Source: an uncultured Bacteroidia bacterium
Lineage (GTDB): Bacteria; Bacteroidota; Bacteroidia; Bacteroidales; Prolixibacteraceae
NCBI GenBank assembly: GCA_903923905.1
Contig: CAIXZH010000107.1
Span: forward strand, 1-53,323
Length of the DNA: 53,323 nt
Reading direction: 5' to 3'
Made by a program: the position numbers and the translations under genes. The number at the start of each line of letters is the position of its first letter. Within the stretch, counting starts at the first letter, position 1. Positions 34,109 through 43,331 of this stretch are shown here, one piece after another. The notes beneath the pieces were generated by a model that saw only the letters and a list, made by a program, of their open reading frames with translations, was not told the origin of the DNA and ran no database searches.

Positions 34109-35668
34109 ATGAGCAATCAGGACAAAATCAAAAATTTGATTGACCTTCGTGCGGAGGCCAAACTTGGCGGGGGAGCGAAACGAATTGATGCGCAACACAC
34201 CAAAGGTAAATTAACCGCACGCGAACGTATTGACTTACTACTCGATGAAGGGAGCTTTGAAGAGTTTGACATGTTTGTAACCCACCGGTGTACTAACTTC
34301 GGGATGGAAAAGACTAAATTTATGAGTGATGGCGTTGTTACCGGAAGAGGTACCATCGATGGTCGCACAATCTTTATTTTTTCGCAGGATTTTACGGTAT
34401 TTGGAGGCTCACTCTCTGAAACCTTTGCCCAAAAGATTTGTAAGGTGATGGATATGGCCATGAAGGTTGGAGCTCCTTGTATTGGTATTAACGATTCAGG
34501 GGGCGCCCGGATCCAGGAAGGTGTTACCGCATTGGCCGGTTATGCTGAAATCTTTCAGCGTAACATTATGGCTTCTGGGGTGATTCCGCAGATTTCAGCG
34601 ATTTTTGGACCCTGTGCAGGCGGTGCAGTCTATTCCCCTGCATTAACTGACTTTATCGTAATGAGTAAGGATACCAGTTATATGTTTGTAACCGGCCCTA
34701 AAGTGGTTAAGACCGTGACGGGTGAAGTTGTAACTGACGAACAACTCGGTGGCGCGATTGTACATGGTACCAAGTCGGGAGTTACCCATTTTGTCTCTGA
34801 TTCTGAACAGGAAGGATTATTGCTCATCCGGAAATTACTTTCATTTCTTCCTCAAAACAACCTTGAAGATCCACCAATTGCACCTTGTAATGACCCGATC
34901 GACCGGCTTGATGATAATTTGAATGATATAATTCCTGAGAATCCAAATAAACCGTACGATGTGAAGGATGTCATCCACTCTATCGTTGATTATGGTGAAT
35001 TTATGGAAGTTCACCGGAACTACGCCCAGAATATTGTGGTTGGATTTGCCCGTTTTAATGGGATGCCGGTAGGAATAGTTGCTAATCAACCTTCATACCT
35101 TGCAGGGGTTTTGGATATTAATGCTTCAAGAAAGGCAGCTCGCTTTATCCGTTTTTGCGATGCATTTAATGTTCCTCTGGTAACACTGGAAGATGTTCCT
35201 GGATTCTTACCCGGAACAGCACAGGAATATGGCGGTATTATTATACATGGCGCTAAACTCTTATTTGCCTATGGCGAAGCCACTGTTCCAAAGATTACAG
35301 TTATTCTCAGGAAAGCTTATGGGGGTGCTTATTGTGTAATGAGTTCCAAACATTTACGTGGTGATATCAACTATGCATGGCCGCAGGCTGAAATTGCCGT
35401 TATGGGGCCTAAAGGTGCTATTGAAGTATTGCGCAGCAAACAGATTGCACTTTTACCGGATGATGCTGCCCGCGCAGAATTCGTGGCAAAAGCCGAAGCT
35501 GAATATAAAAATGAGTTTGCAAACCCTTATAATGCTGCAAGATACGGCTATATTGATGATGTTATTGAACCCCGAAATACACGATTTCGTATTATCCGGG
35601 CCCTACAGTCGCTGGCAACCAAAAAGGATACGATGCCAGCCAAGAAACATTCAAACCTTCCGCTTTAA
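34109..35668 (+). CDS. mmdA: Methylmalonyl-CoA decarboxylase alpha subunit (carboxyltransferase)
   Basis: The 519-residue protein has the biotin-dependent carboxyltransferase fold of the PccB/MmdA family: [58 protein letters not shown], and late in the chain [14 protein letters not shown] and [13 protein letters not shown]. It moves the carboxyl group from methylmalonyl-CoA to biotin on the carrier protein. With gamma, biotin carrier and beta genes following, it belongs to the Na+ pump rather than to a propionyl-CoA carboxylase; no biotin carboxylase gene is nearby, which supports this. Confidence 0.95.
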   Translation: MSNQDKIKNLIDLRAEAKLGGGAKRIDAQHTKGKLTARERIDLLLDEGSFEEFDMFVTHRCTNFGMEKTKFMSDGVVTGRGTIDGRTIFIFSQDFTVFGGSLSETFAQKICKVMDMAMKVGAPCIGINDSGGARIQEGVTALAGYAEIFQRNIMASGVIPQISAIFGPCAGGAVYSPALTDFIVMSKDTSYMFVTGPKVVKTVTGEVVTDEQLGGAIVHGTKSGVTHFVSDSEQEGLLLIRKLLSFLPQNNLEDPPIAPCNDPIDRLDDNLNDIIPENPNKPYDVKDVIHSIVDYGEFMEVHRNYAQNIVVGFARFNGMPVGIVANQPSYLAGVLDINASRKAARFIRFCDAFNVPLVTLEDVPGFLPGTAQEYGGIIIHGAKLLFAYGEATVPKITVILRKAYGGAYCVMSSKHLRGDINYAWPQAEIAVMGPKGAIEVLRSKQIALLPDDAARAEFVAKAEAEYKNEFANPYNAARYGYIDDVIEPRNTRFRIIRALQSLATKKDTMPAKKHSNLPL

Positions 35669-35680
35669 TTCTTTGTAGTT

Positions 35681-36109
35681 ATGCTAAAAAATAAATTAAG
35701 TATTTTAAAGCTGATTGCACTTTTTCTGCTTTGTAATGGGATGGAGAATGTCAATGCTCAGAATACCAAAGCTTTGCCATTAGATAATACCCCTGGAATC
35801 GGAGCTATTATGCCTGCATTTATTTTTGTTTTTATAGCCCTTCTGTTATTGTATTTTCTATTTAAAATTATAGGACATATTATGACGATCGATGCCAGAA
35901 AAGCAAAAAAAATGCTGGATGCTTCTTCTCCCGGCCTGGCAAAGGAAAAACTTTCCGGAGAAGTCAACGCAGCTATTGTAATGGCATTATATCTGTATGG
36001 TAGTGAGTTACATGATCAGGAAGATCCAGTGATTACCATGACCAAGGTATCACGTACCTACTCACCATGGAGTTCAAAAATTTACGGATTAAGAAAATCA
36101 CCAAGATAA
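35681..36109 (+). CDS. OadG-like gamma/delta subunit of the decarboxylase pump
   Basis: The 142-residue protein has an N-terminal hydrophobic segment (about 7-27), a strong membrane helix (about 40-66: IMPAFIFVFIALLLLYFLFKIIG) shown in part, and a polar tail. The tail ends YSPWSSKIYGLRKSP, a C-terminus seen in Bacteroidota OadG-family proteins. OadG/MmdD-type subunits hold the soluble carboxyltransferase to the membrane beta subunit. The place between mmdA and the biotin carrier (12-13 bp gaps) agrees. Identification rests on position, topology and the tail motif. Confidence 0.8.
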   Translation: MLKNKLSILKLIALFLLCNGMENVNAQNTKALPLDNTPGIGAIMPAFIFVFIALLLLYFLFKIIGHIMTIDARKAKKMLDASSPGLAKEKLSGEVNAAIVMALYLYGSELHDQEDPVITMTKVSRTYSPWSSKIYGLRKSPR

Positions 36110-36121
36110 AGCGGACTGAAA

Positions 36122-36565
36122 ATGAAAAAATTTAAGTTTAAAATTAACGGAAATCAATACAATGCAGAGGTGCTAAGTATTGAAGATAATATTGCAGAGA
36201 TTGAAATCAATGGAACCAGATACAGTGTTGAAGTGGACAAGGACATGCAACCGGTTAAAACACCTAAATTGGTACGAAGTATTTCTGTTCCTTCAACTGA
36301 TATTCATCCTGCAGTGGCAAAAACAAGTAGCCCATCAGCTCCCAAAGGTGGCGGAACTATTAAATCACCATTACCTGGGGTAATTCTTGATCTTTTTGTG
36401 AAAGTCGGAGATACCGTAAAGATTGGACAACGCTTGCTTGTCCTTGAGGCGATGAAAATGGAGAACAATATTGAGGCTGACAAAGCCGGGAAAATTGCTT
36501 CAATTGCCAAGAACAAGGGAGATTCGGTAATGGAAGGTGATGTATTAATTGTGATTGGAGAATAA
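36122..36565 (+). CDS. mmdC: Biotin carboxyl carrier subunit
   Basis: The 147-residue protein has a short N-terminal domain, a Pro/Ala/Ser-rich linker (about 55-80) and a biotinyl domain with EAMKMEN; Lys112 is the biotinylation site. The GVILDLFVKVGDTVKIGQ segment is typical. It carries the carboxyl group from the alpha to the beta subunit. It ends 2 bp before the start of mmdB, so translation is likely coupled. Confidence 0.95.
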   Translation: MKKFKFKINGNQYNAEVLSIEDNIAEIEINGTRYSVEVDKDMQPVKTPKLVRSISVPSTDIHPAVAKTSSPSAPKGGGTIKSPLPGVILDLFVKVGDTVKIGQRLLVLEAMKMENNIEADKAGKIASIAKNKGDSVMEGDVLIVIGE

Positions 36566-36567
36566 CC

Positions 36568-37728
36568 ATGGAAAATTTAGGTTCTCTAACTTTTATTACT
36601 GCACAACTGAGTCAGTTTTTTCAATACACAGCCTTTGCAAATTTAACGATTGGCAATGTATTGATGATCCTGATCGGTGTGTGTTTTATCTATCTGGCTA
36701 TTGTCAGAGAGTATGAGCCAATGCTGCTGGTTCCTGTTGGATTCGGAATTTTAATAGGGAATATCGCTTTTCATCCTGGATTACAGATCGGAATTTCTGA
36801 AAGCGGAAGTGTCCTCAATTACCTCTATCTCGGAGTTCTGCGCGGAATTTACCCATCACTGATATTTCTGGGCATTGGTGCGATGACTGACTTTTCGGCC
36901 TTGATTTCTAATCCTAAGTTGATTCTTATCGGTGTAGCCACCCAACTGGGAATTTTCAGTGCCTATTTTATGGCCGTTCACCTGGGATTTACCCCATCAG
37001 AGGCGGGAGCAATTGGAATTATCGGTGGCGCTGATGGTCCAACCTCCATATTCCTCTCTTCGAAACTTGCTCCTGATTTGATCGGTGCCATTGCGATTTC
37101 AGCTTATGCTTATATGGCCCTGATTCCGTTATTGCAGCCAATCTTTATGAAATTTTTGACAACCAGTAAAGAACGGGTAATCAGGATGCAGCCCCTAAGA
37201 ATGGTATCCCAAAGGGAGAAAATCCTCTTTCCAATTGCAGGGTTATTATTAACGTGTCTGCTGGTTCCTGCGGCTCTTCCTCTGTTGGGCATGTTGTTTT
37301 TCGGTAATCTATTGAAAGAAAGCGCTGTAACAAAACGGTTAGCTGAAGCAGCAAAGGGGGTTATGATTGATATTGTCACAATTCTGATTGGTTTGACCAT
37401 TGGTGCATCCGCTCAGGCAGCAACATTTTTGACGATGAAGACCCTGAGTATTTTCGCACTGGGAGCAGTATCGATCGTAATAGCTACTGTCGGCGGTGTT
37501 TTATTTGTAAAAATCATGAATATTTTTCTGAAAGAAGGGAATAAGATTAACCCTTTGATTGGAAATGCAGGATTAGCGGCTGTTCCTGGAAGTGCCCGCA
37601 TTTCGCAGGTTATCGGATTGAAGTATGATAAAACCAACCACCTGCTCATGCATGCAGTTGGTCCAAATGCCGCCGGGTTGATTGGAAGTGCCATAGCTGC
37701 CGGTATTTTGCTGAGCTTCTTGTATTAA
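36568..37728 (+). CDS. mmdB: Na+-translocating decarboxylase beta subunit
   Basis: The 386-residue protein is highly hydrophobic, with about ten membrane helices, and carries the family's sodium-site region with GAIGIIGGADGPTSIF, whose Asp (in GADGPT) binds Na+, and later LIGNAGLAAVPGSAR and HAVGPNAAGLIGS. It splits carboxybiotin and drives Na+ out of the cell. As the last gene of the operon it is followed 22 bp later by a clear terminator. Length and motifs are complete. Confidence 0.97.
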   Translation: MENLGSLTFITAQLSQFFQYTAFANLTIGNVLMILIGVCFIYLAIVREYEPMLLVPVGFGILIGNIAFHPGLQIGISESGSVLNYLYLGVLRGIYPSLIFLGIGAMTDFSALISNPKLILIGVATQLGIFSAYFMAVHLGFTPSEAGAIGIIGGADGPTSIFLSSKLAPDLIGAIAISAYAYMALIPLLQPIFMKFLTTSKERVIRMQPLRMVSQREKILFPIAGLLLTCLLVPAALPLLGMLFFGNLLKESAVTKRLAEAAKGVMIDIVTILIGLTIGASAQAATFLTMKTLSIFALGAVSIVIATVGGVLFVKIMNIFLKEGNKINPLIGNAGLAAVPGSARISQVIGLKYDKTNHLLMHAVGPNAAGLIGSAIAAGILLSFLY

Positions 37729-37750
37729 CGATAATTCAGAATATATATTG

Positions 37751-37783
37751 AAAGCGATCTTTGAAAAAGGATCGCTTTTTTTT
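37751..37783 (+). terminator. Terminator of the decarboxylase operon
   Basis: AAAGCGATC (37751-37759) pairs with GATCGCTTT (37770-37778), followed by a long T-tract to 37783. It is a textbook rho-independent terminator. Confidence 0.9.
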
Positions 37784-37903
37784 ATACCTTCACATCATCA
37801 ACTCACCCCAAATTATCCCGGTTGATATCCTCATAAATTGGCTCAATGCCTTTAAGAGACCATGTATACGAAGAGATTTATAAGCGTTAATTCAACAATT
37901 TAA

Positions 37904-38662
37904 ATGGTAAATATCATGAAAAGAAGATCATTAATCACTTTAATTTTTAGTTTAGTTTTATTGTCGATATTCACATTAAATCAGTCAGTTGCACATGCAT
38001 CAAAGACTTACAATCAACTAAACCAGGTCAATAAACCAGTTACTGGTAATGTTGATACCTCACAATGGAGACCGCTGTTTAATGGCAAAGATCTGACAGG
38101 ATGGAAACAAGTTGGTCCCGGTTCCCATTATGTGGAAGATGGGTTATTGAAATCCCACGGAGGAATGGGCTTGCTCTATTGGACAGGTGAGAAATTCGGG
38201 AATTGTAAAATTCGGGTAACGTTCAGAATGCGTGACAAGAACAGTAACTCTGGTGTTTTTATCAGGATACCGATCGAACCTCGCGAAGAGTGGATGCCGG
38301 TTCATTATGGCTATGAGGTTCAGATTGATAACGATCCGGAGCTCTCCAAGGAAGACGATTATCACTACACTGGGATGCTCTATTCGCTGACAAAACCGCT
38401 GGCTAAAACCGGGAAACCCGGACCAGAATGGAATACCATGGAAATCACCCTTGATGGACCAAGGACCATTGTTTTACTGAACGGTGTAAAGGTGACCGAT
38501 TTTAAGGAAGGAGATCCGGTTCCGGAGCGCAAATTTGATTTTGAACCATTCAGGGGACCACGTCCACTTTACGGATATATGGGATTGCAAAATCATGGGG
38601 ACAATGATGTTGTATTTTTTAAGGAAGTAGTAGTTAAACCATTGAATAATAAGGCTAAGTAA
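37904..38662 (+). CDS. Secreted DUF1080 (3-keto-disaccharide hydrolase-like) protein
   Basis: The 252-residue protein starts with a signal peptide (hydrophobic about 9-30, AHA-S) and then the DUF1080 domain: WRPLFNGKDLTGWKQVG, GLLKSHGGMGLLYW, then SGVFIRIP and VQIDND, with a jelly-roll-like layout. DUF1080 proteins hydrolyse 3-keto-glycosides or related sugars and act in the periplasm. It is followed by an oxidoreductase and a NagB-like enzyme, a set typical of keto-sugar breakdown. Met5 at 37916 (MKRRSLITL) is the more likely start; I keep the longer frame as the outer limit. Confidence 0.88.
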   Translation: MVNIMKRRSLITLIFSLVLLSIFTLNQSVAHASKTYNQLNQVNKPVTGNVDTSQWRPLFNGKDLTGWKQVGPGSHYVEDGLLKSHGGMGLLYWTGEKFGNCKIRVTFRMRDKNSNSGVFIRIPIEPREEWMPVHYGYEVQIDNDPELSKEDDYHYTGMLYSLTKPLAKTGKPGPEWNTMEITLDGPRTIVLLNGVKVTDFKEGDPVPERKFDFEPFRGPRPLYGYMGLQNHGDNDVVFFKEVVVKPLNNKAK

Positions 38663-38702
38663 AAAAGAATGATGAAATTCTGAACTTTTAAACTCTCTGG
38701 AT

Positions 38703-40229
38703 ATGAAAAAAATGGCTCCTGAAAAAACAAAACTCAACGAGGTTTCGCGTCGGGATTTTGTAAAAAGTACCACGGCCGGGGCTGCAGCGTTTACGATTCT
38801 TCCAAGTTTTACAATCGGGGGGTTAGGTCATGTTCCACCGAGTGATAAACTTCAGATTGCAGCAATCGGCTGCGGTGGGGAAGGGGAGAATGATATTCAG
38901 CATTATGCCGATGCACCCCAAAAGAATGCCGTAATCTCTTGTCTTTGTGACGTGGATGACCGGCAGGCTGCACCCCGCATTAAACAATTTCCTAAAGCGG
39001 CATTCTACCACGATTGGCGTGAAATGTTTGACAAGGAGGGTAAGAATTTTGATGCAGTCTCTGTTGCCATTCCGGATCATAACCATGCCATTGTTGGCCT
39101 GAGCGCTATGCAACTTAATAAACACCTTTATCTTCAAAAACCGTTATCACACGATATTTATGAAGCGCGGATCCTCACACAAGCCGCTGAAAAATATAAG
39201 GTGGTGACTCAAATGGGGGATCAGGGAGCTTCATGTGACGGAATGCGTACATTGCGCGAATGGATTGAGGCTGATCTCCTCGGTGAAATTGAGAAAGTTT
39301 ACTGTTGGACTGACCGCCCTGTCTGGCCACAAGGTATTCAGTGGCCCGATTCACGACCCTCAGTTCCAAAGGAGCTTAAATGGGATCTGTGGTTGGGTAC
39401 TGCTCAGCAAACCAACTATATAGATAATATGGTTCCGTTTAACTGGCGTGGATGGTGGCAGTTTGGGACCGGTGCTTTGGGAGACATGGGTTGTCATATT
39501 ATGGGACCACCCTTTAAATTGCTTAATCTTGGCTATCCTACAGAAGTTTCCTGCAGTGCAAGCACAGTTTATACCGGCATCTTTAAGGAGGGTATTTTTC
39601 CCGAAAGCGGTCCGGTCTCCAGCTCAGTCCGGTTTAAATATCTTCAGAATAATGGTAAAGTCTTAAATCTTTATTGGATGGATGGCGGAATTACGCCTGA
39701 GCGCCCAATAGAGCTTGATTCCGATGGTAATATGAATGACATCCTTGCCGATTGGCCGGGGCTCAATGATTTTGAAGGCGGTACACTGTTTGTTGGTACC
39801 AAGGGCAAAGCAGCCTGTGGATGGGGAGGACGTAATCCGGTACTGTTGCCGATGGCACTTAATAAGAGTGTTAATGTTCCTAAGAAGTATCCCAGGGTCG
39901 TCGGAGATATGGATGGTCACTGGTGGCAATGGGTTGATGCATGTATTGCCGGCTATGGAAATGCAGAGGTAGACTCCCCGTTTGTCGGATATGCCGGCCC
40001 ACTGACCGAAACGGTGCTTATGGGGAACCTCCTTTTGCGGAGCTTTAATATTCGCGAAAAAGTGGTCAAAAAAGATCCTGTTTATGGCGATATGGAATCG
40101 TTTACCTTTCCGGGCAGATATATCAACTATAAATGGGATGGAGCCAATATGCGAATCACTAATTTTGATAAAGCCAACCAATTTGTGAAACGGGAATACC
40201 GTCAGGGTTGGGGTGAATTAAAACTATAA
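38703..40229 (+). CDS. Tat-exported Gfo/Idh/MocA-family oxidoreductase
   Basis: The 508-residue protein has a Tat signal (VSRRDFVKSTTAGAAAF, Arg16-Arg17), a Rossmann domain with IAAIGCGGEGEND and VAIPDHNHAIVG, the conserved lysine motif QKPLSHD, and a C-terminal domain with GCHIMGPPF. The family oxidises or reduces sugars with bound NAD(P). Export through Tat means that it acts in the periplasm with its cofactor folded in. It lies 40 bp after the DUF1080 gene and overlaps the next gene by one base (TAATG). A role in 3-keto-sugar formation, supplying the DUF1080 enzyme, is likely from context. Confidence 0.9.
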   Translation: MKKMAPEKTKLNEVSRRDFVKSTTAGAAAFTILPSFTIGGLGHVPPSDKLQIAAIGCGGEGENDIQHYADAPQKNAVISCLCDVDDRQAAPRIKQFPKAAFYHDWREMFDKEGKNFDAVSVAIPDHNHAIVGLSAMQLNKHLYLQKPLSHDIYEARILTQAAEKYKVVTQMGDQGASCDGMRTLREWIEADLLGEIEKVYCWTDRPVWPQGIQWPDSRPSVPKELKWDLWLGTAQQTNYIDNMVPFNWRGWWQFGTGALGDMGCHIMGPPFKLLNLGYPTEVSCSASTVYTGIFKEGIFPESGPVSSSVRFKYLQNNGKVLNLYWMDGGITPERPIELDSDGNMNDILADWPGLNDFEGGTLFVGTKGKAACGWGGRNPVLLPMALNKSVNVPKKYPRVVGDMDGHWWQWVDACIAGYGNAEVDSPFVGYAGPLTETVLMGNLLLRSFNIREKVVKKDPVYGDMESFTFPGRYINYKWDGANMRITNFDKANQFVKREYRQGWGELKL

Positions 40230-40984
40230 TGCATACCATAGGAAAAATTATTTTTGATGATTATCAGGAATTGTCGGCAGAAACTGCAGCTCTAATTGCA
40301 GGAATTATCCTTGAAAAACCTGATGCTTTACTCTGTTTTCCCGCTGGTGAGACCTCAATCGGAACGTTTAATCATTTGATTGATTTATACAAGCGTGGAA
40401 AAATCAGTTTCAGCAGGTGCAGAATTGTAGGACTGGACGAATGGTTAAACCTCGGAGAAAGGCGAAACGAAAATTGTTTTTCATTTCTTAAAAAGCACCT
40501 GTTTGATCATATCGATTATTCATCTGAAAATCTGTGTTTTTTTGATGGGGAAACTGCTGACCCGGAGAAGGAATGTCTCAAAACTGACAGTTTTATCCGG
40601 AAGAATGGCCCGATTGATCTGGTTTTACTCGGTGTCGGGATGAATGGACATCTTGGTTTGAATGAACCGGGGAGCTCATTCGATTCATATTCACATATCG
40701 TTGAACTCGATGAGGTGACCAGGGAGATTGGCCAAAAATATTTCCAGGGTGATGTCGGGCTCAGTGCAGGCATCACCCTGGGACTAAAATCCATCATGGA
40801 GGCCAGGTCAGTAATATTGCAATTGAACGGAATCAGAAAGGCTCAGATTTACGAGCGACTGATTAGCTGTGAAATAACTCCGGATTTTCCTGTTTCGATA
40901 CTGAAATCACATCCTAATATCCTGTTATTACTTGACAGGGAAGCTGCTAACGGCCATAAACGGCTAAAAGGTATGTGCCGGTAA
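40229..40984 (+). CDS. NagB/6-phosphogluconolactonase-family protein
   Basis: The 251-residue protein shows LCFPAGETSIGTFNHL, VGLDEWLNL, and VGMNGHLGLNEPGSSF, the glucosamine-6-phosphate isomerase/6-phosphogluconolactonase pattern; the Asp-Glu-Trp and His of the motifs are the catalytic residues of NagB. It would act in the cytoplasm on a sugar phosphate. Start and stop overlap the oxidoreductase by one base (TAATG), so translation is coupled. Whether the substrate is glucosamine-6-phosphate or another sugar phosphate cannot be read here. Confidence 0.85.
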   Translation: MHTIGKIIFDDYQELSAETAALIAGIILEKPDALLCFPAGETSIGTFNHLIDLYKRGKISFSRCRIVGLDEWLNLGERRNENCFSFLKKHLFDHIDYSSENLCFFDGETADPEKECLKTDSFIRKNGPIDLVLLGVGMNGHLGLNEPGSSFDSYSHIVELDEVTREIGQKYFQGDVGLSAGITLGLKSIMEARSVILQLNGIRKAQIYERLISCEITPDFPVSILKSHPNILLLLDREAANGHKRLKGMCR

Positions 40985-40997
40985 AAGATCTTCAGTG

Positions 40998-42059
40998 CTA
41001 TGATTTGACAAAATCAACCGCAAAATCGCCTTTGTTTTTCATCACCCCAAATGACCTCGGATTCAATCCGTATTGTGCAGCAATATCCAAAAACTCCTGT
41101 TTACCTTCCGGTGTAACAGCAACAAGAAGTCCTCCGCTGGTCTGTGGATCGCAAAACAAATGCTTTTGCTCAGCAGTCATAGGAGCAACTTTGTGCCCAT
41201 AGCTGTCAAAATTACGGAAGGTGCCACCGGGGAAGGTTTTATGCTCCATATAAAAGCCCAGGTTTTCGATTGTTGGAACTTTAGTGGAATCAATTTCAGC
41301 ACTCAGTACACTACCTTCACACATTTCTATCAGGTGTCCCAATAATCCAAAACCTGTAACATCAGTCATTGCCTTTACACCGGCCAGCTTTCCAAGTTCC
41401 TTTCCAATCGTATTTATAGTGAGCATCAGGTTACGCGCAGTCAACCGGTCTTCTTCCCTGAGTATTCCCTGTTTTTGTGCGGTGGATAAGATGCCGATTC
41501 CCAGGGGCTTTGTCAGAAAAAGCTCGCAGCCGACCGCTGCAGAACAGTTCAAACGAATCTGGTCCTTTTGGGCAATCCCTGTAACCGCCAGTCCAAAAAT
41601 AGGTTCAGGACCATCGATGCTGTGACCTCCGGCAATTGCTATGCCAGCCCTTGCGCAAGCCTGCTTTGCCCCTTCAATAACCTGACCGGCAATTTCTGCA
41701 GAGAGTTTATTCACGGGCCAGCATAAAATAGCTACTGCCATCAGCGGTGTCCCCCCCATAGCAAAAATATCACTGATGGCATTGACGGATGCAATTCCTC
41801 CAAAATCGTATGGATCATCAACAATTGGCATGAAAAAATCTGTTGTTGAGATAATTACCTGATTATTTCCAATATCATAAACTGCCGCATCATCCAGAGT
41901 ACTGTTGCCTACAAGCAAAAATGGATCAGGGAATTCAGTTTTACATTGTGCCAGGATTGCGTTTAGGACTTTTGGCGAAATTTTACACCCGCATCCGGCT
42001 CCATGTGAATATTGGGTAAGTTTTACAGAATCATTTGCAGTTAAAGAATTGTTATTCAT
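40998..42059 (-). CDS. selD: Selenide, water dikinase
   Basis: With the start at Met 42059 the protein has 353 residues: a glycine-rich GAGCGCKIS motif with catalytic Cys23 and Lys26, then [41 protein letters not shown] in part, [10 protein letters not shown] and [12 protein letters not shown]. SelD makes selenophosphate from selenide and ATP. Here Cys stands where some organisms have selenocysteine. The neighbouring mnmH (51 bp upstream) uses selenophosphate for 2-selenouridine in tRNA, so the pair is a complete small module. An earlier ATG at 42083 is possible. It converges with the NagB-like gene. Confidence 0.95.
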   Translation of the reverse strand: MNNNSLTANDSVKLTQYSHGAGCGCKISPKVLNAILAQCKTEFPDPFLLVGNSTLDDAAVYDIGNNQVIISTTDFFMPIVDDPYDFGGIASVNAISDIFAMGGTPLMAVAILCWPVNKLSAEIAGQVIEGAKQACARAGIAIAGGHSIDGPEPIFGLAVTGIAQKDQIRLNCSAAVGCELFLTKPLGIGILSTAQKQGILREEDRLTARNLMLTINTIGKELGKLAGVKAMTDVTGFGLLGHLIEMCEGSVLSAEIDSTKVPTIENLGFYMEHKTFPGGTFRNFDSYGHKVAPMTAEQKHLFCDPQTSGGLLVAVTPEGKQEFLDIAAQYGLNPRSFGVMKNKGDFAVDFVKS

Positions 42060-42110
42060 AATATTAATTTTAACAGATAACAAATTTTAAATTGTGAACA
42101 ATATCCTAGT

Positions 42111-43136
42111 TTATTCAAAGAGTTGAATTGCCTTTTCAAGAATTATTGCGGCATTTGCATCCGAATCATCACGGGAAAATTCAATCTGTGTCATTTTCTT
42201 TTTATACTTTTCCCTGCTGTATTGATAGGTCTGATCATAATATTCAAGCAGTTTCTCTGCAACGATATCCAACTTTTTTTCGCGATAAAGAGAGAGAATC
42301 TCTTTCATTCTTAGATCACCCAAACGTTTGGCAATGCTGGCTATCGCATTTTCCATAAGTTCTCCAGGAAGTGTGCCGTATTCTTCAACAAGTCTTTTAA
42401 TGCGAGCCTCACGGGGGACAAAAATCTCCAGGTTATGGGCTTCATTCATTCTGTACCACAATGGGTCAGGGAGAAAAACCCGACCAACAGTCTGACTTTC
42501 ACCTTCGATCCATACCCTTTTTGACAGGTCAAAGTCCACGATAATATCTAAAAGCTCATTTTGAAATTGCTGGGTAGTGGGCTGAGGCTTCTGTTCAATT
42601 CCACCAAAGACTGAACCTTTATGATTTGCATGCTTTTCAAGGTCGATAACCTGTTCGCCCAAATTGGCCAATGACTGAAGAATTTCTGTTTTACCGCTAC
42701 CTGTATATCCTTCAATTACTATTAGATGGGGAATATTTCCGGTTATTTCAAGGAGATAGTTCCGGTACGATTTATAACCTCCCTGCAGAACGAAACATTT
42801 TATATCCAACCGTTCAAATAACCATGCCATACTTTCTGAGCGCAATCCACCCCTCCAGCAATGAACGAGTAACTGATTAGATTTTGCAAGAGAGGAGGCC
42901 TGACGGGCAAATTCAGCCATTTTGGGACCAACAATTTCCAGCCCTTTTTCTATTGCAGGAAGTCGACCCTTTGATTTATAGATCGTTCCAACTGTAGCCC
43001 GCTCCTCGTTATTAAAAATAGGAATATTGATGGCACCAGGAATATGGCCATCTGCAAACTCTCCAGGAGACCTTACGTCAACAATCGGAAGCATTTTTCC
43101 TAATTTTATAAATTCCTTTGCACTAAGAATTTGCAT
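42111..43136 (-). CDS. mnmH: tRNA 2-selenouridine synthase
   Basis: The 341-residue protein combines a rhodanese domain (1-125) with Cys93 in LLVHCWRGGLRSESM and a P-loop domain with IEGYTGSGKTE (141-151). It swaps sulfur for selenium in 2-thiouridine at the wobble base of certain tRNAs. I start it at Met 43136 (MQILSAKEF) because the extra 17 residues of the longer frame, from 43187, run through the promoter (43175-43202). It is encoded ahead of selD on the same strand. Confidence 0.95.
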   Translation of the reverse strand: MQILSAKEFIKLGKMLPIVDVRSPGEFADGHIPGAINIPIFNNEERATVGTIYKSKGRLPAIEKGLEIVGPKMAEFARQASSLAKSNQLLVHCWRGGLRSESMAWLFERLDIKCFVLQGGYKSYRNYLLEITGNIPHLIVIEGYTGSGKTEILQSLANLGEQVIDLEKHANHKGSVFGGIEQKPQPTTQQFQNELLDIIVDFDLSKRVWIEGESQTVGRVFLPDPLWYRMNEAHNLEIFVPREARIKRLVEEYGTLPGELMENAIASIAKRLGDLRMKEILSLYREKKLDIVAEKLLEYYDQTYQYSREKYKKKMTQIEFSRDDSDANAAIILEKAIQLFE

Positions 43137-43174
43137 AAATTCAACGGTAAAAGATAGTCGATTAATAAATTGCC

Positions 43175-43202
43175 CAAAGATAACCAACCAAAGTTAAACC
43201 AA
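43175..43202 (-). promoter_or_regulatory. Promoter of the mnmH-selD operon
   Basis: On the minus strand TTG (plus 43200-43202) and TATCTTTG (plus 43175-43182) are 17 bp apart, a good -33/-7 pair. Transcription would start near 43168, which supports the Met start at 43136. Confidence 0.6.
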
Positions 43203-43284
43203 TGAAATTATTACCTCTTGTTCTTTGTGTATCCCGACAAATTGTGCAAAACAAACACAGATCATGAATCTTGATCTATTTTTG

Positions 43285-43292
43285 TACTTTTG
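43285..43292 (+). promoter_or_regulatory. -7 box of the receiver-kinase gene
   Basis: TACTTTTG matches TAnnTTTG 40 bp before the ATG at 43332. A TTG codon at 43290 lies inside this box and is therefore unlikely to be the start. The -33 box is unclear. Confidence 0.4.
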
Positions 43293-43331
43293 AATAATCT
43301 TTCCATAAAACAGCTCAATAGAATTCCCAAT

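Noticed and set aside
40998-42083. Selenocysteine in SelD
   Set aside because: The catalytic position is a TGC/TGT-type Cys in GAGCGCK; no in-frame TGA or SECIS-like hairpin is needed.
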